Shown here: piece after piece, positions 37,707 to 46,566 of the stretch | Layout of the letters: every line of letters begins with the position of its first letter | How positions within the stretch are numbered: position 1 is the first letter of the stretch | DNA from: Bacteroidota bacterium | Lineage (GTDB): Bacteria; Bacteroidota; Bacteroidia; B-17B0; Aurantibacillaceae | Direction: 5' to 3' | Assembly: GCA_016708845.1 (NCBI GenBank) | Contig: JADJFB010000008.1 | Span: forward strand, 62,001-126,000 | Length of the DNA: 64,000 nt | Notes under the pieces: model-generated | The model's database searches: none | What the model saw: the letters and a program-made list of their open reading frames with translations, nothing else | Told to the model about the DNA's origin: nothing | Made by a program: the position numbers and the translations under genes

Positions 37707-38194
37707 ATGCGACTACACAAAATACAACTTACAGCAATCTTGTTTATGAGTATTACTCAATGCACTGTTAGCGCTCAAGAAACCACAGACGCCTCAGGAG
37801 GCAATGCTTCTGGAAGTGGTGGCTCTGCTAGTTATTCAATTGGACAAAGCGCTTATAACACTTATACTGGAACAAATGGTTCGGTTGCTCAAGGTGTACA
37901 ACAACCTTACGAAATTTCAATTGTTACGGAAGTTAAAGAAGCGAAAGACATTAGTCTCAGTTTTTAGTGTATCCTAATCCAACTAAAGATTTCTTAAAGT
38001 TAAAACTAGAAAATTATAAAAGCGAAAATTTGACGTATCACCTATATCAATTAGACGGCAAAATTATAGAAACTAAAAAAATAGAAAATTTAGATGTAAC
38101 TATTTCTATGGAGCACTTAGCGTCAGGCATTTATTTTTTAAAAATAACTGAATTAAATAAGGATATAAAAACATTTAAAATCATTAAAAACTAA
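37707..38194 (+). CDS. Small T9SS type A cargo protein (one frameshift)
   Basis: About 162 aa restored. Signal peptide (MRLHKIQLTAILFMSITQCTVSA-QE), then a Gly/Ser/Ala-rich stretch (DASGGNASGSGGSASYSIGQ) and VAQGVQQPYEI. This short 'GGxxxYSIGQ...VxQGVQQPxEI' unit is commonly found in front of T9SS tails. The type A tail is in another frame: YPNPTKDFLKLKLENYKSEN...YQLDGKIIETK...LASGIYFLKI. One T missing from the T5 run at 37961-37965 explains the shift. It sits 5 bases upstream of the large fibre-like gene and is probably in its operon. Confidence 0.8.
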
Positions 38195-38199
38195 AATCA

Positions 38200-41100
38200 A
38201 TGAGAAATATATACACCCTAGTAATCGCATTATTTTTGACTGTAAATAGTTGGGCTCAAGCTCCACAAAAAATGAGCTACCAAGCAGTAATTCGTAACAC
38301 GAGTAATGCACTAATAATATCATCGCCAGTAGGCATGCAAATTAGCATCATACAAGGTTCAATAACAGGTAGTGTGGTTTATACTGAAACACAAACTACC
38401 AATACTAATGCCAATGGATTAGTGAGTATAGAAATTGGAAATGGAACGGTTGTTACTGGAACATTTGCAACTATAAACTGGGCTAATGGTCCATACTTTA
38501 TTAAAACCGAAACCGACCCAACAGGAGGAACATTATACACCATTTCTGGCATAAGCGAATTACTAAGTGTACCTTATGCCTTGCATTCAAAAACAGCAGA
38601 AAGTATTACTGGTGGTATTACCGAAACTGACCCAGTGTTTGTTGCATCTCCTGCAAATGGAATTACATCTACTAACATCATCAACTGGAATAATAAATTA
38701 GATACAGAAGTTGATGGCTCAGTAACAAATGAGATTCAAACATTAAGAATTAGTAACGATACAATTTACTTAAGCAATGATGGTTTTGCTAAATTACCAG
38801 CAGGTTTTGACGGCAATTATAATAGCTTAATAAATACTCCAACAGCCGTAAGCTCTTTTTCAAACGACGCAGGTTATTTAACATCCTTTACTGAAACAGA
38901 TGGATCTGTGACAAATGAATTACAAACCTTAAGTATTAGTAATGATACAATTTATTTAAGCAATGGTGGTTTTACAAAACTACCAGCAGGATTTGATGGT
39001 AATTATAATAGCTTAACAAATACACCAACTGCAGTGAGTTCTTTTTCAAACGATGCAGGTTATTTAACTTCATTTACTGAAACAGATGCCTCTGTAACTA
39101 ACGAATTACAAACATTAAGAATTAGTAACGATACAATTTATTTAAGCAATGGAGGCTTTGCAAAATTACCAGCAACAAATGCTTGGAGCTTAAACGGTAA
39201 TGCTGGAACTGTAAATGGAACAAACTTTATTGGAACAACAGATAATGTTGCATTAAACTTTAAAGTAAACAATCAAAAAGCAGGAAGAATAGATGCAAAC
39301 AGTGATGTATTTTTAGGATACCAAGCAGGAAGTAATAATACAGCAACCGAAAATACCGCAATTGGTTTTCAAGCACTACAATTAACCAATAATCCATTAT
39401 CACTAGCTAATACAGCTATTGGTTATAAAGCTTTAAGAGTAAATAATGGATTAGGTAGAAATACAGCAGTAGGTACGCATGCCATGTTAAATAATACAAC
39501 AGGAGAATGGAATACAGCAGTTGGCTCAAGTGCTCTTGTTACTAATACTAGTGGTTCGCATAATACGGCAATCGGAGGAACTGCTCTACAAGGTAATATT
39601 TCATCAGCGGCAAACGCAGCTTTAGGTTATGGTGCACTTATAGATCATCAAAGTGGAGATGCGAACACTGGTATAGGTATGTATGCCCTTAAGGGAAATC
39701 TTAACGGGTCTAATAATGTTGGACTTGGTTTTGAATCGGGATACAATAATCTTTCCGGTACCGGCAACATCTTTATAGGTTACCGAGCAGGATATAGCGA
39801 AACAGGCTCTAATAAATTATATATAGCAAATAGTAGCACAACTACTCCATTAATATATGGAGATTTTGTATCAGGAAATGTTGGCTTAGGAACTACCTCT
39901 CCTACCTATAAACTTGAAGTATCTGGTGATGCTCAAATCAATGGAGTTCCAGTAGGAAAAGGAAGTGGGATTGGACAATATAATGTAAGATTAGGATTAA
40001 ACAATCTATCAGTAAATACTAGTGGAGGCTATAATACTGCATTAGGAACCTTTGCCCTAATGAGAAATACGATCGGCGATAAAAATACAGCAAATGGATA
40101 TGCTGCTTTATATTATTTAACATCAGGAAGTCATAACACAGGTATAGGGGAAGGCGCTTTATATGCAAATTCAACAGGGAATCAAAACACTGCTTTAGGA
40201 GAAGAGGCTGGTAGAGAGAATCTTGGTTCATCTAACGTTTTTATTGGATACCAAGCCGGCTATTATGAAACAGGTTCAAACAAATTATATATAGCAAATA
40301 GTAATACTACAACTCCACTTATTTATGGGGATTTTGCGACAGGTAATGTTGGATTAGGAGCTACTACTCCTACCTCAAAATTTCAAGTTGAAACCTATGG
40401 TTTTAGTAATAAAACAATCTGGGGGATGAATAGTATGCTAATTCAAAATCAAACTCCTGGCTCTAGAACCTTACTTGCATTAGCACCTAATGGAACACAA
40501 AATGCTGATTTTGTAATTTATCACAACTCAGATTACACTACAAATACCGAAGCTTTATCGCTTGGTTATGAAAACACTTTAAATAATTTTATTATTGGAA
40601 CTAGTAAAACTGGAACTGGATCTGCAAGACGCTTAGTTCTCGATGCTACAGGTGCAGGAACAAATTTTTGGAAGCAATTAACTTTAGCTACGAATGGTAA
40701 TGTTGGTATCGGAACATTAACACCTGGAGCAAAATTAGAAGTTGCTGGAAATATAAAAATAGCAGACGGTACAGAAGGATTAAATAAAGTACTTACTTCT
40801 GATGCGACTGGTTTAGCCACTTGGCAAGCAAAAGAATCGAAAGCATATGGAATGATTTATCGTATTAATGCATTTGATATTCCCTTAGTATCTACTTGGA
40901 CTAATCTTCCATTAGATGGTGGAGAAAGCAATTTAATTAATGTTGTTCATAGTACAAGTGTAAATCCTGAAAGAATTACAGTTGGAGTTAGCGGCACGTA
41001 CATTATTCAATATGTTATTCATTACAGAAGACAAAACTTTCCACACCACGGAGTTTCTAGGTTAATGAAAAATGGTTCAAATGAAATTCTAGGAAGCTAC

Positions 41101-41313
41101 ACCGTCGCGTCTCCAATTTCTGGTGATAGCAATGAGGAGGATCCTTTATCTACTCAAGTAATAACAACATTATCAGCTAATGATTATATTAATTTACAAG
41201 TTGCAACAAACGTTAATTTAACTAATGAAGTAGATTCATATGTAGGACCAGATCTTCCAGCACCTACAACAAAAGTATCTGTTTCCATAACGATTGTGAA
41301 AATTGGAGATTAA
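38200..41313 (+). CDS. Large exported fibre/adhesin-like protein
   Basis: A 1037-aa protein with a signal peptide (MRNIYTLVIALFLTVNSWA-QA). The first 150 residues form a beta-sandwich unit (PQKMSYQAVIRNTSNALIIS...ELLSVPYALHSKTA) also found in the 58873 gene. Next come 62-residue tandem repeats (about residues 172-326), then YadA-head-like left-handed repeats with 'NTA.G..AL..N..G..NTA.G' spacing in two blocks. Each block closes with GSNKLYIANS and TPLIYGDF. The C-terminal 150 residues form a C1q/TNF-like beta domain (MIYRINAFDIPLVSTWTNLP...). There is no T9SS tail. The layout resembles phage tail-fibre or trimeric adhesin proteins; the binding target is unknown. Confidence 0.8.
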   Translation: MRNIYTLVIALFLTVNSWAQAPQKMSYQAVIRNTSNALIISSPVGMQISIIQGSITGSVVYTETQTTNTNANGLVSIEIGNGTVVTGTFATINWANGPYFIKTETDPTGGTLYTISGISELLSVPYALHSKTAESITGGITETDPVFVASPANGITSTNIINWNNKLDTEVDGSVTNEIQTLRISNDTIYLSNDGFAKLPAGFDGNYNSLINTPTAVSSFSNDAGYLTSFTETDGSVTNELQTLSISNDTIYLSNGGFTKLPAGFDGNYNSLTNTPTAVSSFSNDAGYLTSFTETDASVTNELQTLRISNDTIYLSNGGFAKLPATNAWSLNGNAGTVNGTNFIGTTDNVALNFKVNNQKAGRIDANSDVFLGYQAGSNNTATENTAIGFQALQLTNNPLSLANTAIGYKALRVNNGLGRNTAVGTHAMLNNTTGEWNTAVGSSALVTNTSGSHNTAIGGTALQGNISSAANAALGYGALIDHQSGDANTGIGMYALKGNLNGSNNVGLGFESGYNNLSGTGNIFIGYRAGYSETGSNKLYIANSSTTTPLIYGDFVSGNVGLGTTSPTYKLEVSGDAQINGVPVGKGSGIGQYNVRLGLNNLSVNTSGGYNTALGTFALMRNTIGDKNTANGYAALYYLTSGSHNTGIGEGALYANSTGNQNTALGEEAGRENLGSSNVFIGYQAGYYETGSNKLYIANSNTTTPLIYGDFATGNVGLGATTPTSKFQVETYGFSNKTIWGMNSMLIQNQTPGSRTLLALAPNGTQNADFVIYHNSDYTTNTEALSLGYENTLNNFIIGTSKTGTGSARRLVLDATGAGTNFWKQLTLATNGNVGIGTLTPGAKLEVAGNIKIADGTEGLNKVLTSDATGLATWQAKESKAYGMIYRINAFDIPLVSTWTNLPLDGGESNLINVVHSTSVNPERITVGVSGTYIIQYVIHYRRQNFPHHGVSRLMKNGSNEILGSYTVASPISGDSNEEDPLSTQVITTLSANDYINLQVATNVNLTNEVDSYVGPDLPAPTTKVSVSITIVKIGD
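38713..39178 (+). repeat. 186-base in-frame tandem repeat inside the fibre-like gene
   Basis: Copies start at 38713, 38899 and 39085 (exact period 186 bases, 62 codons); the third is truncated. Each encodes SVTNE.QTL.ISNDTIYLSN then GF.KLPAGFDGNYNSL.NTPT and AVSSFSNDAGYLTSFTETD. The copies differ mostly at third codon positions. Confidence 0.85.
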
Positions 41314-41368
41314 TCTTCACCACTATAAGTAAATATTATTTAATAGATTTTATGACATTCAAGAATGC

Positions 41369-41400
41369 AAAAAATCCCCACATCAATGTGGGGATTTTTT
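41369..41400. terminator. Bidirectional terminator between fibre gene and GlmU-like gene
   Basis: AAAAAATCCCCACA and TGTGGGGATTTTTT pair perfectly around a small loop (TCAA). A and T tracts on both sides fit use on both strands between these convergent genes. Confidence 0.9.
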
Positions 41401-41425
41401 GAATAACGATATTTATTCCTAAAAC

Positions 41426-42601
41426 TTATCTTGCTCCTTCCGTCTTCTTAAATACCGTTTCTAAAATATCTTTCTCAACGGCATCCACCGTTAAGTTACG
41501 TCGGGCATAAACACGGTTTGCGGTTTCAATCATTTTATCAAATTTGTATTCTTCCATACCATCAGCTCCACCCCAGCTAAAACTTGGTATGTGCGTTGGA
41601 GGGAAACCACCGCCAAAAATATTAGCACCTACTCCTACTACAGTTCCTGTATTAAACATCGTATTAATGCCGCACTTACTATGGTCGCCCATAATTAAAC
41701 CACAAAACTGTAAACCAGTGTCTATCATTTTATCTTGTGAGTAGTTATATAACTTTACGTTGCCGTAATTATTTTTTAAATTCGAGTTATTGGTATCAGC
41801 ACCTAAATTACACCATTCACCAATAACAGAGTTTCCTAAAAATCCATCATGGCCTTTATTGCTATAAGCAAAAATAACAGAGTTGTTTACCTCTCCTCCT
41901 ACTTTGCTATGTGGACCAACGGTGGTTGGTCCGTAAATTTTAGTGCTTAATTTTAAAGCTGCATGTTCACCTAAACTAAATGGACCACGTACAACAGAGC
42001 CTTCCATAATTTCAGCATCTTTAGCTATATAAATAGGTCCAGCATTTGTATTTAAAATAGTAGCTTCAACAACCGCACCTTCTTCTAAGAAAATTTGTTT
42101 TGCATCACCAATAACTGTATTAGAAGTAGATAAAGGTTGAGATGTTCTACCTCTCGTAATTAATTCGAAATCTGCTTTAATGGCATCACCATTTTTAGAG
42201 AAGATATCCCATACATTTTCTAAAGAAGTATAACTAGTGGTAGTTTCAACCGAACTTGTTAATGCATCTCCAATATTTAATGGAGAGGCGATATTGCTTC
42301 TAAAAGCAATTAATGTATTGCCTTTTTTAATACCTGTATTGAATTCTAAATTATTGATTTGTGCTAACAACTCAGGAGTTGGGCAAATTTTTCCATTAAT
42401 AAAAACAGCATTGTTCGTATAGCTTGCTTTATACTTTTGATTTAAATAATCCTGAGTTTGAAATGTCAACTTACCATTTAAATAATGCTCCCATTTTTCG
42501 GTAATAGTTAAAATACCAATACGAATTTCGGCAACTGGTTTTGTAAAAGTTAGTGGCAATAAGTTTTGCCAAGTGTGATCATCAAATAAAATATAGTTCA
42601 T
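41426..42601 (-). CDS. GlmU-like sugar nucleotidyltransferase/acyltransferase
   Basis: About 391 aa from the ATG at 42601, which lies just beyond the stop of the upstream gene; an upstream in-frame start would overlap that gene. The start MNYILFDDHTWQNLLPLTFT is followed by a compact nucleotidyltransferase-like part. A left-handed beta-helix of hexapeptide repeats comes next (ILNTNAGPIYIAKDAEIMEG, VVRGPFSLGEHAALKLSTKI, SVIGEWCNLGADTNNSNLKN). This fits the alternative GlmU family of Bacteroidota, proposed to supply UDP-GlcNAc. The C-terminus has HIPSFSWGGADGMEEYKFDK. Confidence in substrate is moderate. Confidence 0.82.
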   Translation of the reverse strand: MNYILFDDHTWQNLLPLTFTKPVAEIRIGILTITEKWEHYLNGKLTFQTQDYLNQKYKASYTNNAVFINGKICPTPELLAQINNLEFNTGIKKGNTLIAFRSNIASPLNIGDALTSSVETTTSYTSLENVWDIFSKNGDAIKADFELITRGRTSQPLSTSNTVIGDAKQIFLEEGAVVEATILNTNAGPIYIAKDAEIMEGSVVRGPFSLGEHAALKLSTKIYGPTTVGPHSKVGGEVNNSVIFAYSNKGHDGFLGNSVIGEWCNLGADTNNSNLKNNYGNVKLYNYSQDKMIDTGLQFCGLIMGDHSKCGINTMFNTGTVVGVGANIFGGGFPPTHIPSFSWGGADGMEEYKFDKMIETANRVYARRNLTVDAVEKDILETVFKKTEGAR

Positions 42602-42602
42602 A

Positions 42603-45600
42603 TTAGCGAGGTCTTCGTGGTGTATTAGCTGGTGTTGGTTTTTGAGTACTATCTGGTATCTCAATGGAGTTATTATTATTATTATTATTATTTAATTGAA
42701 TGGTACGTGGTTTTACGGGATTAACAATTACAGAATCTGTTTTTACTGGACATGCTCCTTGAGTATCTCCATGACCCAAATGCAAGGATAACATATTTAT
42801 AGGTATTGTTCTAGTTACTGGATCAGCACCAGGCACTTTATGGCAAACAACAACTGTTTGGTTTGTGTTATTTGTACCCGTTATTACAGCAGCAGTTGTT
42901 GTACCTACAGATGTAGGTGTAGTTGTATCTGTAGTAGTAGCCGATTCTTTAAAATAGATGGATTCAGTTTTACTATCAGTACCATCAGCATTAGTAGCTT
43001 TTACTACCAGTGTATTATTACCGCTTACTAAATTTGCTACAAATGATCCTGCAGTGTTTGCAAACGTAAATGGTGTAATAGCTGTACCATTTAAAACTAC
43101 TTGCACTTGATTTTGAGTTACATTTGTTGCTTTAAAGGAGAAACTATATTGTTTTGCTGCAACCGTTGGTGTGCCGGAAGGTGATAAAATAGTAACTACC
43201 GGAGGTTTTGGTATAGCCTTTGGTTTATAGGTTACAATTGCCGTTTTAACATCATTGCCATCTTGATTCGTAGCCGTAATTTCTAAACTATTTGCACCTA
43301 TATTTAATATGGCGGCATATCCGAAATTAAGTCCATCAAAAGTAAAATTCGTTATTACCATGCCATTATACTTTGCTGTAATACCCGATGCGCTTTCTAC
43401 ATTAACTATAGTAGCTAAATAATTATAATTGGTAGTTTGACTGCTACCATTAGCATTTACTGGGGCAGAAATGGTAATAAGCGGCGGATTTTTTAATTTA
43501 ATTTTTGGAGTATATATAACGGCAATTTGCTTACTATCATTTCCAAACTGATTTGTACCTTTCACTATTAAAGTATTGTTTCCAACCATTAAGGTTGCTA
43601 AAAAACCTAGCTCTTTGGTATTCACATCATAGGTGAAATTATTTTGTACCACTCCATTAAATGTTACTTCTATATCTGCATTTGAATTTACATTTAACAC
43701 TGATAACTTAAAATTATAATTAGCTGCGTTACTAGAATTAGTAGGTGATGCAGGGTTAATTAAATTTACAATTGGAAAAACTGGTGCTGCCTTAATTTTA
43801 TAATTAACATTTGCTGATTTCGAATCCGTACCATCTATATTAGTGGCAGTTACTTCAAATGTATTATTACCTTGAACTAAAGTAGTATTGAAAGTTACAT
43901 TAAACCCATCATAACTATAATTAGTAACCACTACTCCATTATACTTCACAACAATACCAACATTAGTAGGCATATTAGCAACAGTTGCTTTAAAGATATA
44001 ATTACTATTTGATGTTGTAGTTGTAGTTAATGGATTTGTGATATTCACCATAGGTGGAGTTTTTAACTCAACATGCGGCGTATAATTAACTGTAATAATT
44101 TTAATATCCGAACCGTACTGATTTGTTCCTTTTACAGATAAGGTATTATTACCAGGAATTAAATTTGTATTAAAAAACATTTCCTTAACTGTTGTATTAT
44201 AATTAAAGTTGGTTTGAGCCACTCCATTAAATAACACTTCAATATCTGATTTTGCACTGACATTAATAACGCCTAATTTGAAATTATAATTCGCATCATC
44301 AGAAGCGTTTATAGTAGTAGCTGGGTTAATTAAGCTAACAACTGGTGGAATACCTGTTGTTTTTAATTCTCTATAAACAATACTTGTTGTTTTTGTATCT
44401 GAACCATCTGTATTATTTGCAGTGATGCTAATCGCATTTGAACTTGGATTTAAATTAGCAACAAACGCAACTAGTTTTGTAGTACTATTATATTGAAATG
44501 GTATTGGTGTACCATTAAAATAGACTACAATTTGGTTTTGGGCTCCTACATTTAACACTTTTGCTTTTACTGTGTATGTTAAAGTAGAAACAACCGTTCC
44601 AGTTTGAGAAGGATTTAAAAAAGTAACCACTGGAGGCTCAACAACTACTGCTGGTGGATTGTATATAACCGTTGTTGTTTTAGTATCTGCACCGCTGCTA
44701 TTTGAAGCAGTTACATTTATTGTATTTGTACCTACTATTAAGTTCGCATCAAACTCTAATTGTTTGGTTGCAAGATTATAATTAAATGCAACAGCAATCC
44801 CATTTTGATAGACTGTAATTTGTTTTTGAGCAGTTACATTTAAAACTTGCGCTTTAACAGTATAATTTTGCACTGATGAAACAGAACCAGGTTGAGCAGG
44901 ATTAATATAAGTTACAATTGGAGCATTAACAACTGCACTTGCCTTATTATAAACCACGGTTGTTGTTTTAGTATCAACTCCGCCTGCATTACTAGCAGTA
45001 ATACTTACAGCATTTGAACCAGGATTTAAATTTGCTGTAAATGCAATTTGTTTTGTAGTAGCATTATAAATAAATGGAGTTGACATTCCATTATAATAAA
45101 CGGCAATCTGATTTTGAGCAGTTACATTTAATACTTGTGCTTGTACCGTATAATTTTGAGTGGAAGAAACATACCCAGGCTGTGCAGGATTTACATAAGT
45201 TATAATTGGAGGATTAACGGTTGGTTTTGGTTGATCGTAAACAACCGTTGTTGATTTATTATCTTGCCCACCTGCATTAGTTGCTATGATTTGAATAGCA
45301 TTGCTACCATTATTTAATGTACTATTATATTCTAAAATATGTGTTTGTGCATTAAAAGTAAAGTTTGAGTATGCAACTCCATTAAATTTAAACTGAATTT
45401 GATTTGCAGAAGCAACATTTAAAATTTGTGCAGAAATTTTATAAGGAGCCACTGTTACAACATGTCCGTTTACTGGCGGTGTAATAAAACTAATTATAGG
45501 TTTAGGAGCTGTAACGGTTGGCTGAGTATTTGTAACAACCGTATTAGTTGGTGGCGCTATGACTGAGTTAGTAGGTGCAACAACTGTTTGAGTTGGCACA

Positions 45601-46489
45601 ACGGTATTAGTATAAACTGTTTCATCTTTTGGAGTCTTAGTTTTCTTTTTGCCTCTCAGGGTAAATAATAAATTCAATCCTGTGTAATGGTAATAATCAT
45701 TACTTCCAAAAAAGTCTCCATTAGCCGCTAGTTTACCATCTAACAAATCGGCATTAGTACCTTGAGGAAAAGTAACTTTGTATTCCCATAACATAGAAAA
45801 ACCTGGCGAAAACTGATAACCTAAACCAACACCTAATGATGGAGAAAAAGTAAATAAATTTCCATTTTTACTTCCGTAAGCATAAGACTCATACTTTTTA
45901 TCAATCAAACCATTATATGTGTTTAATGCTTTTGTTTTATTGCCCGTTGAATCAACTAAACTAAAATCGTACATTTTCCCTGAACCATCCAACAAATCAG
46001 ATTTGGTTTGATACGCTGTAAAACCAATACCTCCCCACAAATTAAATAACACGTGCGTTCTTTCTCTTAATCTATTAAATGTTATTTGAAGCTCTAAAGA
46101 ACCTTCGCCTAATTTCATTTTATAATTATCGTACACATATTGTTTTCCAAAAGAAACGCTATCAACAAAATTTACTTTTGGATCATACTTACCATTATAA
46201 GCATCGTTTCCTTTTACATCATAATTACGATTGAAATCCATCCCGTAAGTATTAGCAGCTAAATAACGTCCGCGAATAGCGAATGAAAAATGTTAGTGGC
46301 ATTTTCATGAAACCCCTTTTCTAAAGTTATGCCACCTGCCATTCCCCAACAGCTTCTATAATCAGCTGTTTGCCATGCTCCACCAAGGTTTAATCCCAAG
46401 CGCCAAGAATTATAATAACGAGAATAATCTTTTTGAGAAACGCTAATCAGCGAAATTGAAAATGCTATTAAAAAATAAAGTTTTTTCAT
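42603..46489 (-). CDS. Surface protein with barrel-like N-domain and nine Ig-like repeats (one frameshift)
   Basis: About 1295 aa from the ATG at 46489 (MKKLYFLIAFSISLISVS-QK signal). The first 280 residues are beta-rich with outer-membrane-like strands (SLELQITFNRL, FNLWGGIGFTAYQTKSDL, PSLGVGLGYQFSPGFSMLWE). One T is missing from the coding T5 at 46286-46290; adding it gives NIFSFAIRGRYLAANTYGMD. After a Thr/Val/Pro linker come nine repeats of about 90-96 residues ('P.V..INP......Y..KA.VLNV.....I.V..NG.....F.YN......F...L..G.N...VTATN..G.D.K...V.Y'). The C-terminus has the motif VVCHKVPGADP...LHLGHGDTQGAC and eight asparagines. Probably a cell-surface protein of the T9SS-linked locus. Confidence 0.75.
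42670..42690 (-). repeat. (AAT) trinucleotide microsatellite encoding poly-Asn
   Basis: Seven TTA units on the plus strand (AAT/TAA on the coding strand) near the 3' end of the Ig-repeat gene encode most of an eight-asparagine run. Slippage would change protein length but not the frame. Confidence 0.85.
42945..45507 (-). repeat. Nine-fold Ig-like coding repeat array
   Basis: Nine consecutive repeats of about 270-290 bases encode the Ig-like units of the 42603-46489 gene. Units 1-4 are alike. Units 5 and 7 (NYNFKL.V.NV..K.DIEV.FNGV) are alike, and units 6 and 8 (.I..KYNG.V.TN...DG.N) are alike, indicating duplication of a two-unit block. Coordinates are approximate. Confidence 0.75.
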
Positions 46490-46566
46490 TTGAATACTTT
46501 GTTTAAAACAATAAAACATAGACCAAAAGGCCTATGTTCAAAATTAATAATTATTATGCCAAAATC

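Noticed and set aside
38713..39178. 186-base repeats considered as a mobile or phase-variable element
   Set aside because: The repeats are in frame, encode part of the protein shaft and diverge at third codon positions, as expected for old internal duplications.
38200..41313. Phage tail-fibre gene indicating a prophage
   Set aside because: The protein has a Sec signal peptide, and there are no phage structural, integrase or lysis genes around it.
42670..42690. AAT microsatellite as a phase-variation switch
   Set aside because: The unit is three bases, so slippage keeps the frame; only the length of the Asn run would change.
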